Of a stretch of 64,000 bases of DNA, positions 25,561 through 33,388 are shown piece after piece. The position numbers were made by a program, and so were the translations under genes. The DNA comes from Marinobacter iranensis (GTDB lineage Bacteria > Pseudomonadota > Gammaproteobacteria > Pseudomonadales > Oleiphilaceae): assembly GCF_029207565.1 (NCBI RefSeq), contig NZ_JANCMW010000017.1:31093-95092 (forward strand), in the 5' to 3' direction. Every line of letters starts with the position of its first letter. The stretch's first letter is position 1. A model generated the notes under the pieces. The model searched no databases. It worked only from the letters and a program-made list of their open reading frames with translations, and was not told the origin of the DNA.

Positions 25561-25873
25561 CCGCTTTTCTGAACACGGAGAAGCAGGGGCACCGGAGGGG
25601 AGCCGCGGGAGAACTGCCATCGCAGCGATAATGAACCCACGCACTGATCTCAAAAGAATAAAAATATGCTCGTTATTAGAAATTCGTATAAAAAATACGG
25701 CAATTTATAAAGTGTGTTGAGTAACTTGCTAATTTATTGCACATTTTGAACATGAAGCCAAGTTACCTGTCCGTGGCATTTGTTACTGCCCGAAACAACC
25801 GCAAGGATCAAAAAGTAACACTTCGTCTCGATACACCTGTGAACGAGTCCACAGGGCTGATCAAAACTCGTCC
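25561..25873. other. AT-rich gap between DUF368 and nlpD genes
   Basis: About 313 bp without a gene if nlpD starts at 25560. The part from about 25650 to 25760 is strikingly AT-rich compared with its surroundings and contains minus-strand TTAGCA-16 bp-TTATAA (weak promoter-like). A short hairpin CCTGTG/CACAGG (25836-25855) has no T-tract. It most likely holds the nlpD(-rpoS) promoter region. I see no RNA gene in it. Confidence 0.5.
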
Positions 25874-26854
25874 TTAATGCGAAGGGGCAGACTGCCTTTT
25901 ACCGCCCACCCACTCGACCAGCAGAACCAGCAGCAGGCCGGCAATAGCGCAGGCTATCGCCAGCAGCAATTGTGATTCCTCGCCGGTCAATTCAGCATAG
26001 CCCATCGGGCTGACACTCGCTTCGCTGAGGGGCACCTGTTCGCCTGCACTATTGGTACGCCAGCTCAGCGTTTCCTTCCAGGGCCAGACCTTGTTCAACG
26101 CCCCGACCATAAAGCCGGTCAGCAGTGCCAGCACAAGGTCATGATAGCGATGAAACGCCCAGGTGATCACCCGGGCAACAGACAACAGACCAACCAGGCA
26201 GCCGACTGCAAACACCCCGAGTACAACAAGGTTCAGCGAGCGTATGGCGTCCAGAACCGGAACGTACATCCCGAGGATCACCAGGATAAAACTGCCGGAT
26301 ATGCCCGGCAGGATCATGGCACAGATGGCCAGGGCCCCCGCCCCGAAAAAGACCGGCATTGAAGGCGACAATGGGCTGCCAGACAAAGTGGTGACCCACC
26401 AGGCAAACACGGTTCCCACCACCAACGGCAGCAAAAGCGCTGGCTGATAGTGGCGAACCTGGCGGCCAACGTGCCATACCGAAGCCACTATCAGGCCGAA
26501 GAAAAAACTCCAGATCAGGATCGAGTACTCGGTAAGGGCATAGCTGATTGCTGACGCAAGGGTGGCGATACTGGCAAGAATCCCGGCCAGCAGGCACAGC
26601 AGAAAGGTACCGTCACACGCCCGCCAAAACTCCCTCAATTGTCCACGAACCAGGTGCCGGATAAAAGCTTCCGGAAGGGCACTGATGGCCTCCAACAGGC
26701 GAAAGTAGATACCGGTTATGAACGCGATGGTGCCGCCGGACACGCCAGGTACAATATCAGCCGCCCCCATGGCCACGCCCCGCAGGAACACGGCAAAGGG
26801 GTGATGGGAACGGGGCACGTCGTCGGGAGACTCAGGCTGGCGTTTTGCTGTCAC
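25874..26854 (-). CDS. DUF368 family membrane protein (PopT-type undecaprenyl-phosphate translocase)
   Basis: A 326-residue polytopic membrane protein with about eight to nine helices. The duplicated DUF368 signature appears as MGAADIVPGVSGGTIAFITGIY near the N-terminus and CAMILPGISGSFILVILGMY in the middle. DUF368 proteins were identified by others as transporters recycling the undecaprenyl-phosphate carrier across the inner membrane (PopT). Assignment here is by family. The GTG start at 26854 overlaps the pcm stop as GTGA, so it belongs to the surE-pcm operon, upstream of nlpD. Confidence 0.85.
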   Translation of the reverse strand: MTAKRQPESPDDVPRSHHPFAVFLRGVAMGAADIVPGVSGGTIAFITGIYFRLLEAISALPEAFIRHLVRGQLREFWRACDGTFLLCLLAGILASIATLASAISYALTEYSILIWSFFFGLIVASVWHVGRQVRHYQPALLLPLVVGTVFAWWVTTLSGSPLSPSMPVFFGAGALAICAMILPGISGSFILVILGMYVPVLDAIRSLNLVVLGVFAVGCLVGLLSVARVITWAFHRYHDLVLALLTGFMVGALNKVWPWKETLSWRTNSAGEQVPLSEASVSPMGYAELTGEESQLLLAIACAIAGLLLVLLVEWVGGKRQSAPSH

Positions 26855-27507
26855 CGCACAACCCCGCCAAGAAGGGGCACAAAACGCACTGGCGCAATAT
26901 CCCTGGTTTCGAATCGGTCGCCTTCACGTACCACTTCCACCAGCATCTGGGACTCCTCGCCAATGGGCGCTATGATAACACCGCCATCGGCGAGCTGATC
27001 CTTCAGTTCCTGCGGAATTTCCCTGGGGGCTGCCGTAACGAGAATACCGTCAAAAGGCCCCTGGTCCGGCCACCCCATTCCACCATCCGCATGCTTGAGC
27101 AAGGCGTTGCGGAGCCCGAGCTGGCGCAGCCGGTCCCGTGCACGGTCCTGAAGCGGCTTGATGCGCTCAACACTGAAAACCTGATCCACCAGCCTTGCAA
27201 GAATAGCGGTCTGGTAGCCAGACCCCGTTCCCAACTCCAGCACCTTCGTCGGTTTGTGGCGCATGAGGGACTCGGTCATCAATGCCACAATGTAGGGTTG
27301 CGAGAGCGTCTGGCTGTAACCAATGGGTAGCGACGTGTCTTCATAGGCCCGATGGGAAAGGGCTTCGTCCAGGAAAATATGACGCGGAATGTCGGATATG
27401 GCCTGCAGTACCTGCTCATCGGTGATTCCCGATTCCCTGAGCCGTTGGATCAGGCGCATGCGGGTCCGCCGTGATGTCATTCCAATACCGTTAAGTTCTG
27501 CAACCAT
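26851..27507 (-). CDS. pcm: Protein-L-isoaspartate O-methyltransferase
   Basis: SAM-dependent repair enzyme that methylates isoaspartyl residues of aged proteins. It has 218 residues from ATG 27507, which overlaps the surE stop as TGATG. Signatures are DEALSHRAYEDTSLPIGYSQT (substrate region), VLELGTGSGYQTAILA (SAM motif I) and VTAAPREIP. The surE-pcm-nlpD-rpoS order is the classical stationary-phase survival cluster, here with DUF368 inserted between pcm and nlpD. Confidence 0.96.
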   Translation of the reverse strand: MVAELNGIGMTSRRTRMRLIQRLRESGITDEQVLQAISDIPRHIFLDEALSHRAYEDTSLPIGYSQTLSQPYIVALMTESLMRHKPTKVLELGTGSGYQTAILARLVDQVFSVERIKPLQDRARDRLRQLGLRNALLKHADGGMGWPDQGPFDGILVTAAPREIPQELKDQLADGGVIIAPIGEESQMLVEVVREGDRFETRDIAPVRFVPLLGGVVR

Positions 27508-28271
27508 CAACGCCCCTCCCGTCCTGACAGCTGCTCTACCCATTCCCGCAAGGACGAAAGTACCTCGTGCCGCGTCATATCCACGTGAACGGGGGTAATC
27601 GAGACATAGTTTTCAAGGACTGCGTAGAAATCCGTGCCCGGCCCGGCATCGCTGCCTTTACCTGCGGCACCTATCCAGTAGCGCGCCTTACCACGGGGGC
27701 AGGTCATGGGCACCGCACCTTCTGCCCGGTCACGGTGACCAAGGCGGGTAACGCGGAAGCCAGCGATGTCTTCCCAGGGAACGTCCGGAACGTTCACGTT
27801 CAGGATGCAGCGTGGGCCGAGGGTCAATGGGTGATCGCTTTCCAGCAATGCCCTCACCACCCTGGCAGCGGTCTGGTAGTGAAAGCGGCCTTCGTTCACC
27901 AGCGATACAGCGATAGCCGGCAACCCCAGGTTCCTGCCCTCCGTAGCCGCCGCAACCGTTCCGGAATAGATGATATCGTCACCGAGGTTGGCGTGCGTGT
28001 TGATCCCCGACACCACACGGTCAAAAGGCTCGTCGAACAACCCGTTCACTGCAAGGTGGACGCAATCCGTGGGTGTTCCGTCCACGGAACGAAAGCCATT
28101 GGGGTGGTCTTCCACCGTCAACGGCCGGCTCAGCGTTAATGCGTTACTGGCACCGCTGTGATCCCGATCCGGCGCCACAACCTCAAGATGACCCAGCCCC
28201 TGAAGCCCGTCATGGAGGGCCTGCAGACCAGGCGAATGAACGCCATCATCATTGGACAACAGAATTCGCAC
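27507..28271 (-). CDS. surE: 5'/3'-nucleotidase SurE
   Basis: Metal-dependent nucleotidase for nucleoside monophosphates, with a role in stationary-phase survival. The 254-residue protein begins with ILLSNDDGVHSPGL, whose two Asp residues bind the metal. SGASNALTLSRPL, GTPTDCVHLAV and VSGINTHANLGDDIIYSGTVAAATEG follow. The start is GTG 28271 with GGAG six bases upstream. Its 5' end overlaps the truD 3' end by 23 bp, and its stop overlaps the pcm start. Confidence 0.96.
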   Translation of the reverse strand: MRILLSNDDGVHSPGLQALHDGLQGLGHLEVVAPDRDHSGASNALTLSRPLTVEDHPNGFRSVDGTPTDCVHLAVNGLFDEPFDRVVSGINTHANLGDDIIYSGTVAAATEGRNLGLPAIAVSLVNEGRFHYQTAARVVRALLESDHPLTLGPRCILNVNVPDVPWEDIAGFRVTRLGHRDRAEGAVPMTCPRGKARYWIGAAGKGSDAGPGTDFYAVLENYVSITPVHVDMTRHEVLSSLREWVEQLSGREGR

Positions 28272-29349
28272 AATTTTCTCCAGTAAAGGTGGTTGCGTCC
28301 GTTATATCGAACACATCGTCCAGCATGGTTGTTGCGTATTGGCCGGGAGCAAGCCAGAACGTCAGTCTCAACTGGTCATTGCCCTGCCACTGCCATTCAA
28401 AACCTTCCGGCTTCATTTTCAGCGGCCGCCGCTCCGGTTTCATGCGGGTGGTTGAGAACACCGCTGCCAATTGCGGATGCTCCGCAACAACGGCGCGCTC
28501 GATCTCGCCCTGTACAGAAACAGCTTCGGTACCACCATCGCCCCAAAGCGGCCCGGTTATCAGTAGGTCCTGATTTTCGCAGGCGCCCGGCTCGCCCTCC
28601 AGGGGTTCCAGCCAGGTGCCATTCTCGACCCGATGGGCAAGCACCTCGTTGAATAACCACGAACGTGCCGCCGAAAAGTACAATACGTTTTTAGTGTCAC
28701 TACTGCCAGAGGTTGACCGCCCTCTCCCACGTTTTTTGGCATTGCGGCCGCCCCTGCGGTTCAATTTCGTCGGGTCCATGGTCAGTGCCTTGTCCAGGTT
28801 CGCCCCGCCATGGCCGAACCGCTGCGAGCCGAAATAGTTCGGGCAGCCAAGATCACGCACTCGTGCCAGTGCCGTGTCGATATCAGCTGTGTCTCCGACA
28901 ACATCCTTCAGCACCAGTTCGAACCGGTTCCCGCGGTGATCGCCACGCCTGAGCTTCCGGGCCTGGCGGTGCTGCGCCAGCACCAGCCAGTGTTCGGCCA
29001 CCTGCCGGGTAAATTCAGGGTCTTCGCTCTCCATTCCGGGGCGATAGAGACTGAACCACTGACGGGTTACCGCATGGCGGTCCTTGAGGCCGCAAAAGCC
29101 AACATCAAAATGCCGACAGCCACTCATGGCCGCCAGTTGCCGTGCCACATAGTCGGTGTTGTCCCCGGCTTTTTCCAGGCGCAGGCAAAGATGCTCACCG
29201 CCATCGGTGATATCACCGGGGAGTGACAGGTCTTCATCGACAAAAAAATCGGCAGGCAGGGATTTAATCCGGGCGGTCGCGAACCGGCGACCGGAAGACG
29301 TCGGCCAGTCCAGTCTCCAGCCTTGGGACGATCGTTGCGTAAGGGTCAT
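28249..29349 (-). CDS. truD: tRNA pseudouridine(13) synthase TruD
   Basis: Makes pseudouridine at position 13 of tRNA-Glu. It has 366 residues (E. coli 349). The catalytic Asp is in FCGLKDRHAVTRQW (about residue 90), with KLRRGDHRGNRFELVL and CPNYFGSQRFGHGG downstream. Residues about 196-219 form an unusually basic, Gly/Ser-rich insert that accounts for much of the extra length. ATG 29349 overlaps the ispF stop (ATGA). The ispD-ispF-truD-surE-pcm order matches E. coli. Confidence 0.95.
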   Translation of the reverse strand: MTLTQRSSQGWRLDWPTSSGRRFATARIKSLPADFFVDEDLSLPGDITDGGEHLCLRLEKAGDNTDYVARQLAAMSGCRHFDVGFCGLKDRHAVTRQWFSLYRPGMESEDPEFTRQVAEHWLVLAQHRQARKLRRGDHRGNRFELVLKDVVGDTADIDTALARVRDLGCPNYFGSQRFGHGGANLDKALTMDPTKLNRRGGRNAKKRGRGRSTSGSSDTKNVLYFSAARSWLFNEVLAHRVENGTWLEPLEGEPGACENQDLLITGPLWGDGGTEAVSVQGEIERAVVAEHPQLAAVFSTTRMKPERRPLKMKPEGFEWQWQGNDQLRLTFWLAPGQYATTMLDDVFDITDATTFTGENCANSVVQ

Positions 29350-29825
29350 GATAAAACCGGCTCAAGCAGACAGATCGCCTGGCAGGCAATGCCTTCCCCG
29401 CGACCGGTAAAGCCCAGCTTTTCAGTGGTGGTTGCCTTGACACTGACCCGGGTGGCCGGGATGGCCAGATCCTCGGCGATATTCAACCGCATGGCTTCGA
29501 TATGGGGCGCCATCTTCGGAGCCTGCGCAATAACGGTGGTGTCGACATTACCAACGCTGAATCCTTCCCCGGCCACACGCTCCATCACCCGGCGAAGCAG
29601 ATCCCGGCTGTCGGCACCCGCCCATTCACTACTGGTATCCGGAAACAGGTGACCGATGTCGCCCAACGCTGCGGCACCCAACAGGGCGTCGGCCAGGGCG
29701 TGCAGCAGAACATCCCCATCTGAATGGGCCTTGAGGGCCTGAGCGTGGGGAATGGTCACACCACCAATAATCACATGATCTCCCTCACAGAACGCATGGA
29801 CATCAAAGCCCTGCCCGATTCGCAT
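29346..29825 (-). CDS. ispF: 2-C-methyl-D-erythritol 2,4-cyclodiphosphate synthase
   Basis: Fifth enzyme of the MEP isoprenoid pathway. It cyclises CDP-ME-2-phosphate with loss of CMP, as a trimer using zinc. The 159-residue sequence starts MRIGQGFDVHAF with zinc ligands Asp8 and His10. HSDGDVLLHALADALLGAA carries the third ligand His. IGHLFPDT and the terminal region TTEKLGFTGRGEGIACQA are family hallmarks. It is 42 bp after ispD and overlaps truD. Confidence 0.97.
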   Translation of the reverse strand: MRIGQGFDVHAFCEGDHVIIGGVTIPHAQALKAHSDGDVLLHALADALLGAAALGDIGHLFPDTSSEWAGADSRDLLRRVMERVAGEGFSVGNVDTTVIAQAPKMAPHIEAMRLNIAEDLAIPATRVSVKATTTEKLGFTGRGEGIACQAICLLEPVLS

Positions 29826-29867
29826 ATTGCTGTTTCCTTATTCAATCGATCCGATGTGGGCTCGCCG

Positions 29868-30566
29868 CTACAAGCGGCTGAGGATAAAACCGGCGAGCGC
29901 CAGATCGGCGGGTACGGTAATCTTTATATTATCCGGTCGCCCCTCCACGATACAGGGAATCTGGCCGGCATGTTCCAGCGCAGAAGCTTCATCGGTTATC
30001 GGATAACCTGATGCAATGGCGGTTTCCAGAGCCCGCCTCAACGCTGAAAAACGAAACATCTGGGGTGTTAACGCCCGCCAAAGGTGGCGACGGTCAACCG
30101 TGGTTTCAACCGCATTGCTGTCGCCGGCCTTACGTTTGAGGGTATCGGCCACCGGCGTGGCCAGCAAGCCTCCCACGGGATGCCCCCGCAGATCCGCTAT
30201 CAGGCGCCCGAGGTCGGCCGGGTGCAGACAGGGGCGGGCTGCGTCGTGTACCAGCACCCAGTCGTCATTGTCGGCACGGTCCAATAATGCCTCCAATGCA
30301 GCCAATACCGAATTCGCCCGTTCCGATCCCCCGATACAGGTATCAACGCGTTCGTCCTTGCTGGAAGCGGTCTTCGACCACCAGGGGTCATCAGCACGGA
30401 GGGCTACCATACAGCCTGCAAAATCGGCATTCTCCAGCAAACGGGACAATGTGACATCAAGGATATAGCGGTGATTCAACTGGAGGTATTGCTTCGGACA
30501 GTCAGCTTTCATTCGCTGGCCGGAGCCGGCAGCGGGAACGATCAGCCAATAGCGGGGTTTACTCAT
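29868..30566 (-). CDS. ispD: 2-C-methyl-D-erythritol 4-phosphate cytidylyltransferase
   Basis: Third enzyme of the MEP pathway; it transfers CMP from CTP to MEP. The 232-residue protein has the nucleotide-binding N-terminus VPAAGSGQRMKADCPKQYLQL, VLVHDAARPCL, and TPQMFRFSALRRAL followed by TDEASALEHAG. It lies between ftsB (38 bp upstream) and ispF on the minus strand, the conserved ftsB-ispD-ispF arrangement. Confidence 0.96.
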   Translation of the reverse strand: MSKPRYWLIVPAAGSGQRMKADCPKQYLQLNHRYILDVTLSRLLENADFAGCMVALRADDPWWSKTASSKDERVDTCIGGSERANSVLAALEALLDRADNDDWVLVHDAARPCLHPADLGRLIADLRGHPVGGLLATPVADTLKRKAGDSNAVETTVDRRHLWRALTPQMFRFSALRRALETAIASGYPITDEASALEHAGQIPCIVEGRPDNIKITVPADLALAGFILSRL

Positions 30567-30604
30567 GGACGTGGTCAGCTTTGAACGACCTGGCTTGCGG
30601 CTGG

Positions 30605-30877
30605 CTATTGCTCCACCACCAGGAAGAAGGTTTCATCGTTACGGATCAGCCCCAGGTTCATGCGTGCACGCTCTTCCACCGCACCCTTCTCACTACGGAG
30701 ATTGCGAACCTCCGCGTAGAGGCGCTCGTTACGGGCTGCCAGTTGGGCGTTCTCCTCGCGCTGTTCGGCAATGGACTTCTCCAGCCCCCAGACCTGGGCA
30801 AAACTACCCTCCCCGACCCACAGGCGAACCTGCAGCAGGAGAATAAGAATAATCATGATGGACCAAAGCAACTTCAT
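30605..30877 (-). CDS. ftsB: Cell division protein FtsB
   Basis: Small bitopic inner-membrane division protein of 90 residues that forms the FtsQLB complex and relays activation to FtsWI. A transmembrane helix occupies about 3-20 (LLWSIMIILILLLQVRLWV), followed by a leucine-zipper-like coiled coil (about 30-65) and the conserved ERARMNLGLIRNDETFF segment. It sits upstream of ispD on the minus strand, as in most gammaproteobacteria, and a promoter-like sequence lies 37 to 66 bp upstream of its start. Confidence 0.95.
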   Translation of the reverse strand: MKLLWSIMIILILLLQVRLWVGEGSFAQVWGLEKSIAEQREENAQLAARNERLYAEVRNLRSEKGAVEERARMNLGLIRNDETFFLVVEQ

Positions 30878-30913
30878 TGCGAATTCCGTTTACAATGCGA
30901 CAACCGGACAGTA

Positions 30914-30943
30914 AGTATAGACCTTAGTGTAGTTTAGCAACAA
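30914..30943 (-). promoter_or_regulatory. Probable sigma-70 promoter for ftsB
   Basis: On the minus strand TTGTTG (30943-30938) is followed after 18 bp by TATACT (30919-30914), close to the sigma-70 consensus. It lies between the eno terminator and the ftsB start and would drive ftsB-ispDF-truD-surE-pcm. Confidence 0.6.
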
Positions 30944-30961
30944 GTTCTGCTAACCGGTTGT

Positions 30962-31010
30962 ACAAAAAGGCCATCGTGCCTCACATTTTCAGGATCACGA
31001 TGGCCTTTCC
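30962..31010 (-). terminator. Intrinsic terminator of eno
   Basis: Perfect 13-bp stem AAAGGCCATCGTG (30966-30978) and CACGATGGCCTTT (30996-31008), loop 17 bases, followed on the minus strand by TTTTTGTAC. It is located about 55 bp beyond the eno stop codon and separates eno from ftsB transcription. Confidence 0.88.
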
Positions 31011-31064
31011 TGGTCTGCTACCCGTCAGTTTCCTGCCCGACAGGTCATTTTGGCGACTGGGCGA

Positions 31065-32360
31065 TCAGCCCTGGCCCTTGATCTCGCTCAAGCCACGATA
31101 GGGCGCGCTGCCCTCCAGCGCTTCCTCGATACGAAGCAACTGGTTGTACTTGGCAACCCGGTCAGAGCGACACAGGGAACCGGTCTTGATCTGACCGGCG
31201 CAGGTTGCAACCGCCAGATCGGCAATGGTGGTGTCCTCGGTTTCACCGGAACGGTGAGAGATAACCGCCGTGTAGCCTGCGTCCTGGGCCATCTTGATGG
31301 CATCCAGGGTTTCGCTCAGGCTGCCGATCTGGTTGAACTTGATCAGGATGGAGTTACCAATGCTCTTGTCGATACCTTGCTTCAGAATCTTGGTGTTGGT
31401 TACAAACAGGTCGTCACCCACCAGCTGGACCTTGTCACCCAGCTTCTCGGTCAGAACTTTCCAGCCGTCCCAGTCGCTCTCGTCCATACCGTCTTCGATG
31501 GACACGATCGGATAACGCTCGCACAAGCCCGCCAGGTAATCAGCGAAGCCAGCGGAATCAAAGGACTTGCCTTCGCCAGACAACTGGTACTGGCCGTCCT
31601 TGTAAAACTCGGAAGAAGCACAGTCCAGCGCCAGGGTCACGTCGGTACCCAGCTTGTAACCGGCCTTCTCCACCGCTTCCTGAATCACCGCCAGGGCGCC
31701 TTCGTTGGAAGGCAGATCCGGTGCAAAGCCACCCTCATCGCCCACTGCTGTGTTCAGGCCCTTGCTGTTGAGGACCTTCTTCAGCGCGTGGAAAATCTCC
31801 GCACCAATGCGCAACGCCTCGGCAAACGACTTCGCGGCCACCGGCTGAATCATGAACTCCTGGATATCCACATTGTTATCGGCATGCTCGCCGCCGTTGA
31901 GGATATTCATCATCGGCACCGGCATGCTGTACTTGCCGGAGGTGCCGTTCAGGTCCGCAATGTGCGCGTACAGCGGCTTGCCCAGCGACGCGGCAGCAGC
32001 TTTGGCGGCGGCCAGGGAAACAGCCAGGATGGCGTTAGCGCCCAGGTTGGCTTTGTTCTCAGTGCCGTCCAGCTCGAGCATTACGTTATCCAGGGCACGC
32101 TGGTCTGCGGCATCTTTGCCAATCAGCGCTTCACGGATTTTAGTGTTCACCGCATCAACAGCCTTTAAAACGCCCTTGCCCAGGTAGCGACTCGCATCTT
32201 TGTCCCGAAGCTCCAAAGCTTCACGTGAGCCAGTAGACGCACCAGACGGCGCACATGCACTTCCAATGGTCCCGTCTTCAAGGATGACGTCTGCTTCAAC
32301 CGTTGGATTCCCGCGGGAATCCAGCACTTCACGGCCTTTAATATTGGCAATCTTGGTCAT
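31065..32360 (-). CDS. eno: Enolase
   Basis: Glycolytic enzyme converting 2-phosphoglycerate to phosphoenolpyruvate, also a degradosome component in some gammaproteobacteria. It has 431 residues, the standard length. It shows the N-terminal GREVLDSRGNPTVEADV, the metal-binding Asp/Glu region SIEDGMDESDWDGW and VGDDLFVTNT, catalytic Lys in ILIKFNQIGSLSET, and SHRSGETEDTTIADLAV near the C-terminus. Start ATG 32360 has GGAGACAG upstream. Copy B of the nested palindrome ends about 40 bp upstream of this start. Confidence 0.98.
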   Translation of the reverse strand: MTKIANIKGREVLDSRGNPTVEADVILEDGTIGSACAPSGASTGSREALELRDKDASRYLGKGVLKAVDAVNTKIREALIGKDAADQRALDNVMLELDGTENKANLGANAILAVSLAAAKAAAASLGKPLYAHIADLNGTSGKYSMPVPMMNILNGGEHADNNVDIQEFMIQPVAAKSFAEALRIGAEIFHALKKVLNSKGLNTAVGDEGGFAPDLPSNEGALAVIQEAVEKAGYKLGTDVTLALDCASSEFYKDGQYQLSGEGKSFDSAGFADYLAGLCERYPIVSIEDGMDESDWDGWKVLTEKLGDKVQLVGDDLFVTNTKILKQGIDKSIGNSILIKFNQIGSLSETLDAIKMAQDAGYTAVISHRSGETEDTTIADLAVATCAGQIKTGSLCRSDRVAKYNQLLRIEEALEGSAPYRGLSEIKGQG

Positions 32361-32400
32361 TTTTCTCTGTCTCCAAGTTTGATTTCAAAGTTGGGAGTAA

Positions 32401-32508
32401 GAGCGAGCGGGAACGGCCCTACGAAAAACGCTACGAGCACATCCATGTGCGCTTGGGCTCCGCCATCCATGGCTCCGCACATTTTCGTAGGGCCGTTCCC
32501 GCTCGCTC
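32401..32508. repeat. Nested palindromic element, copy B (27-bp perfect arms, CATCCATG core)
   Basis: Perfect 27-bp inverted arms (32401-32427 and 32482-32508) around a 54-base centre. The inner arm runs GGCCCTACGAAAAACGC, matching copy A except for a few positions. The centre holds two smaller palindromes, GCACAT-CC-ATGTGC (32437-32450) and GCCAT-CC-ATGGC, joined by GCTTGGG and ending GCACA. The same order of blocks (GGCC-CGAAA-ACGC, ACATCCATGT, GCTTG, CATCCATG, CACA) is seen in copy A at 13101-13204. Imperfect arm similarity extends a few bases further out (GGGAG). It lies between the kdsA terminator and eno. Confidence 0.9.
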
Positions 32509-32528
32509 CCATAGTCCTTCTGGAACGC

Positions 32529-32549
32529 AAAAACCGCCAATCAGGCGGT
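32529..32549 (-). terminator. Intrinsic terminator overlapping the kdsA stop codon
   Basis: On the minus strand ACCGCC-TGATT-GGCGGT-TTTT forms a 6-bp GC-rich stem whose loop contains the kdsA TGA stop codon. The stem begins inside the last kdsA codons. A ribosome reaching the stop would occlude it, so termination may be efficient only in untranslated or recently released mRNA. Confidence 0.65.
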
Positions 32550-33386
32550 ATCGAGAGGCTTAAAGTTTTTAACAAGGTCATCCACAGCTTTGACTCGCTG
32601 AAGAAAGGGCCCCAGCTGACTCAGCCGCAACGCACAGGGGCCGTCGCACTTGGCGTTATCCGGATCGGGATGAGCCTCCAGGAACAAACCAGCCAAGCCC
32701 TGGGACATGCCCGCCAGCGCCAAGTCAGTTACCTGGGCGCGGCGACCACCAGCGGAATCAGCACGACCACCGGGCATCTGCAAAGAATGGGTCACATCAA
32801 ACATCACCGGCACATTCATCGACTTCATGATGCCGAAGCCCAACATATCGACTACAAGGTTGTTATAACCGAAGCTACTGCCCCGCTCGCAAAGGATCAC
32901 CCTGTCGTTACCAGCTTCTTCGCACTTGGCAATGATGTGCTTCATTTCCTGGGGCGCCAGGAACTGGGCCTTCTTGATATTGATGACCGCCCCGGTTTCC
33001 GCCATGGCAACGACCAGATCCGTCTGCCGGCTCAGGAAAGCCGGCAACTGGATAATGTCGCAGACCTCCGCGGCAGGTGCCGCCTGCGCAGGCTCGTGCA
33101 CATCAGAAATGATGGGAACACCAAACTTGCTCTTGATATCCGCCAGGATCTGCAGGCCTTTCTCAAGGCCAGGGCCGCGGAACGAGTGCACCGACGAACG
33201 ATTGGCCTTGTCGAAGGACGCCTTGAATACATAGGGAATGCCGAGTTTGCTGGTGGCCTCGACATACGCCTCGGCCACTTCCATGGCCATTTCCGGGGAT
33301 TCCAGCACGTTCATGCCGCCGAACAGCACGAACGGTTTGTCGTTGGCGACCTGGATTCCCGAGACGTTGACCGTGCTCTGCGCCAT
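32541..33386 (-). CDS. kdsA: 3-deoxy-8-phosphooctulonate synthase (KDO-8-P synthase)
   Basis: Condenses arabinose-5-phosphate and phosphoenolpyruvate to KDO-8-phosphate for lipopolysaccharide inner core. It has 281 residues, normal. Motifs are FGGMNVLESPEMAMEVAE, FKASFDKANRSSVHSFRGPG, VHEPAQAAPAAEVCDIIQLPAFLSRQTDL (read in sections) and MFDVTHSLQMPGG. The ribosome-binding site AAGGA precedes ATG 33386. Two bases separate it from the pyrG stop, so it is co-transcribed with pyrG. Confidence 0.97.
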   Translation of the reverse strand: MAQSTVNVSGIQVANDKPFVLFGGMNVLESPEMAMEVAEAYVEATSKLGIPYVFKASFDKANRSSVHSFRGPGLEKGLQILADIKSKFGVPIISDVHEPAQAAPAAEVCDIIQLPAFLSRQTDLVVAMAETGAVINIKKAQFLAPQEMKHIIAKCEEAGNDRVILCERGSSFGYNNLVVDMLGFGIMKSMNVPVMFDVTHSLQMPGGRADSAGGRRAQVTDLALAGMSQGLAGLFLEAHPDPDNAKCDGPCALRLSQLGPFLQRVKAVDDLVKNFKPLDTA

Positions 33387-33388
33387 GA

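Noticed and set aside
31050..32168. A 372-codon frame antisense to enolase
   Set aside because: Shadow of eno; the product resembles no protein family.
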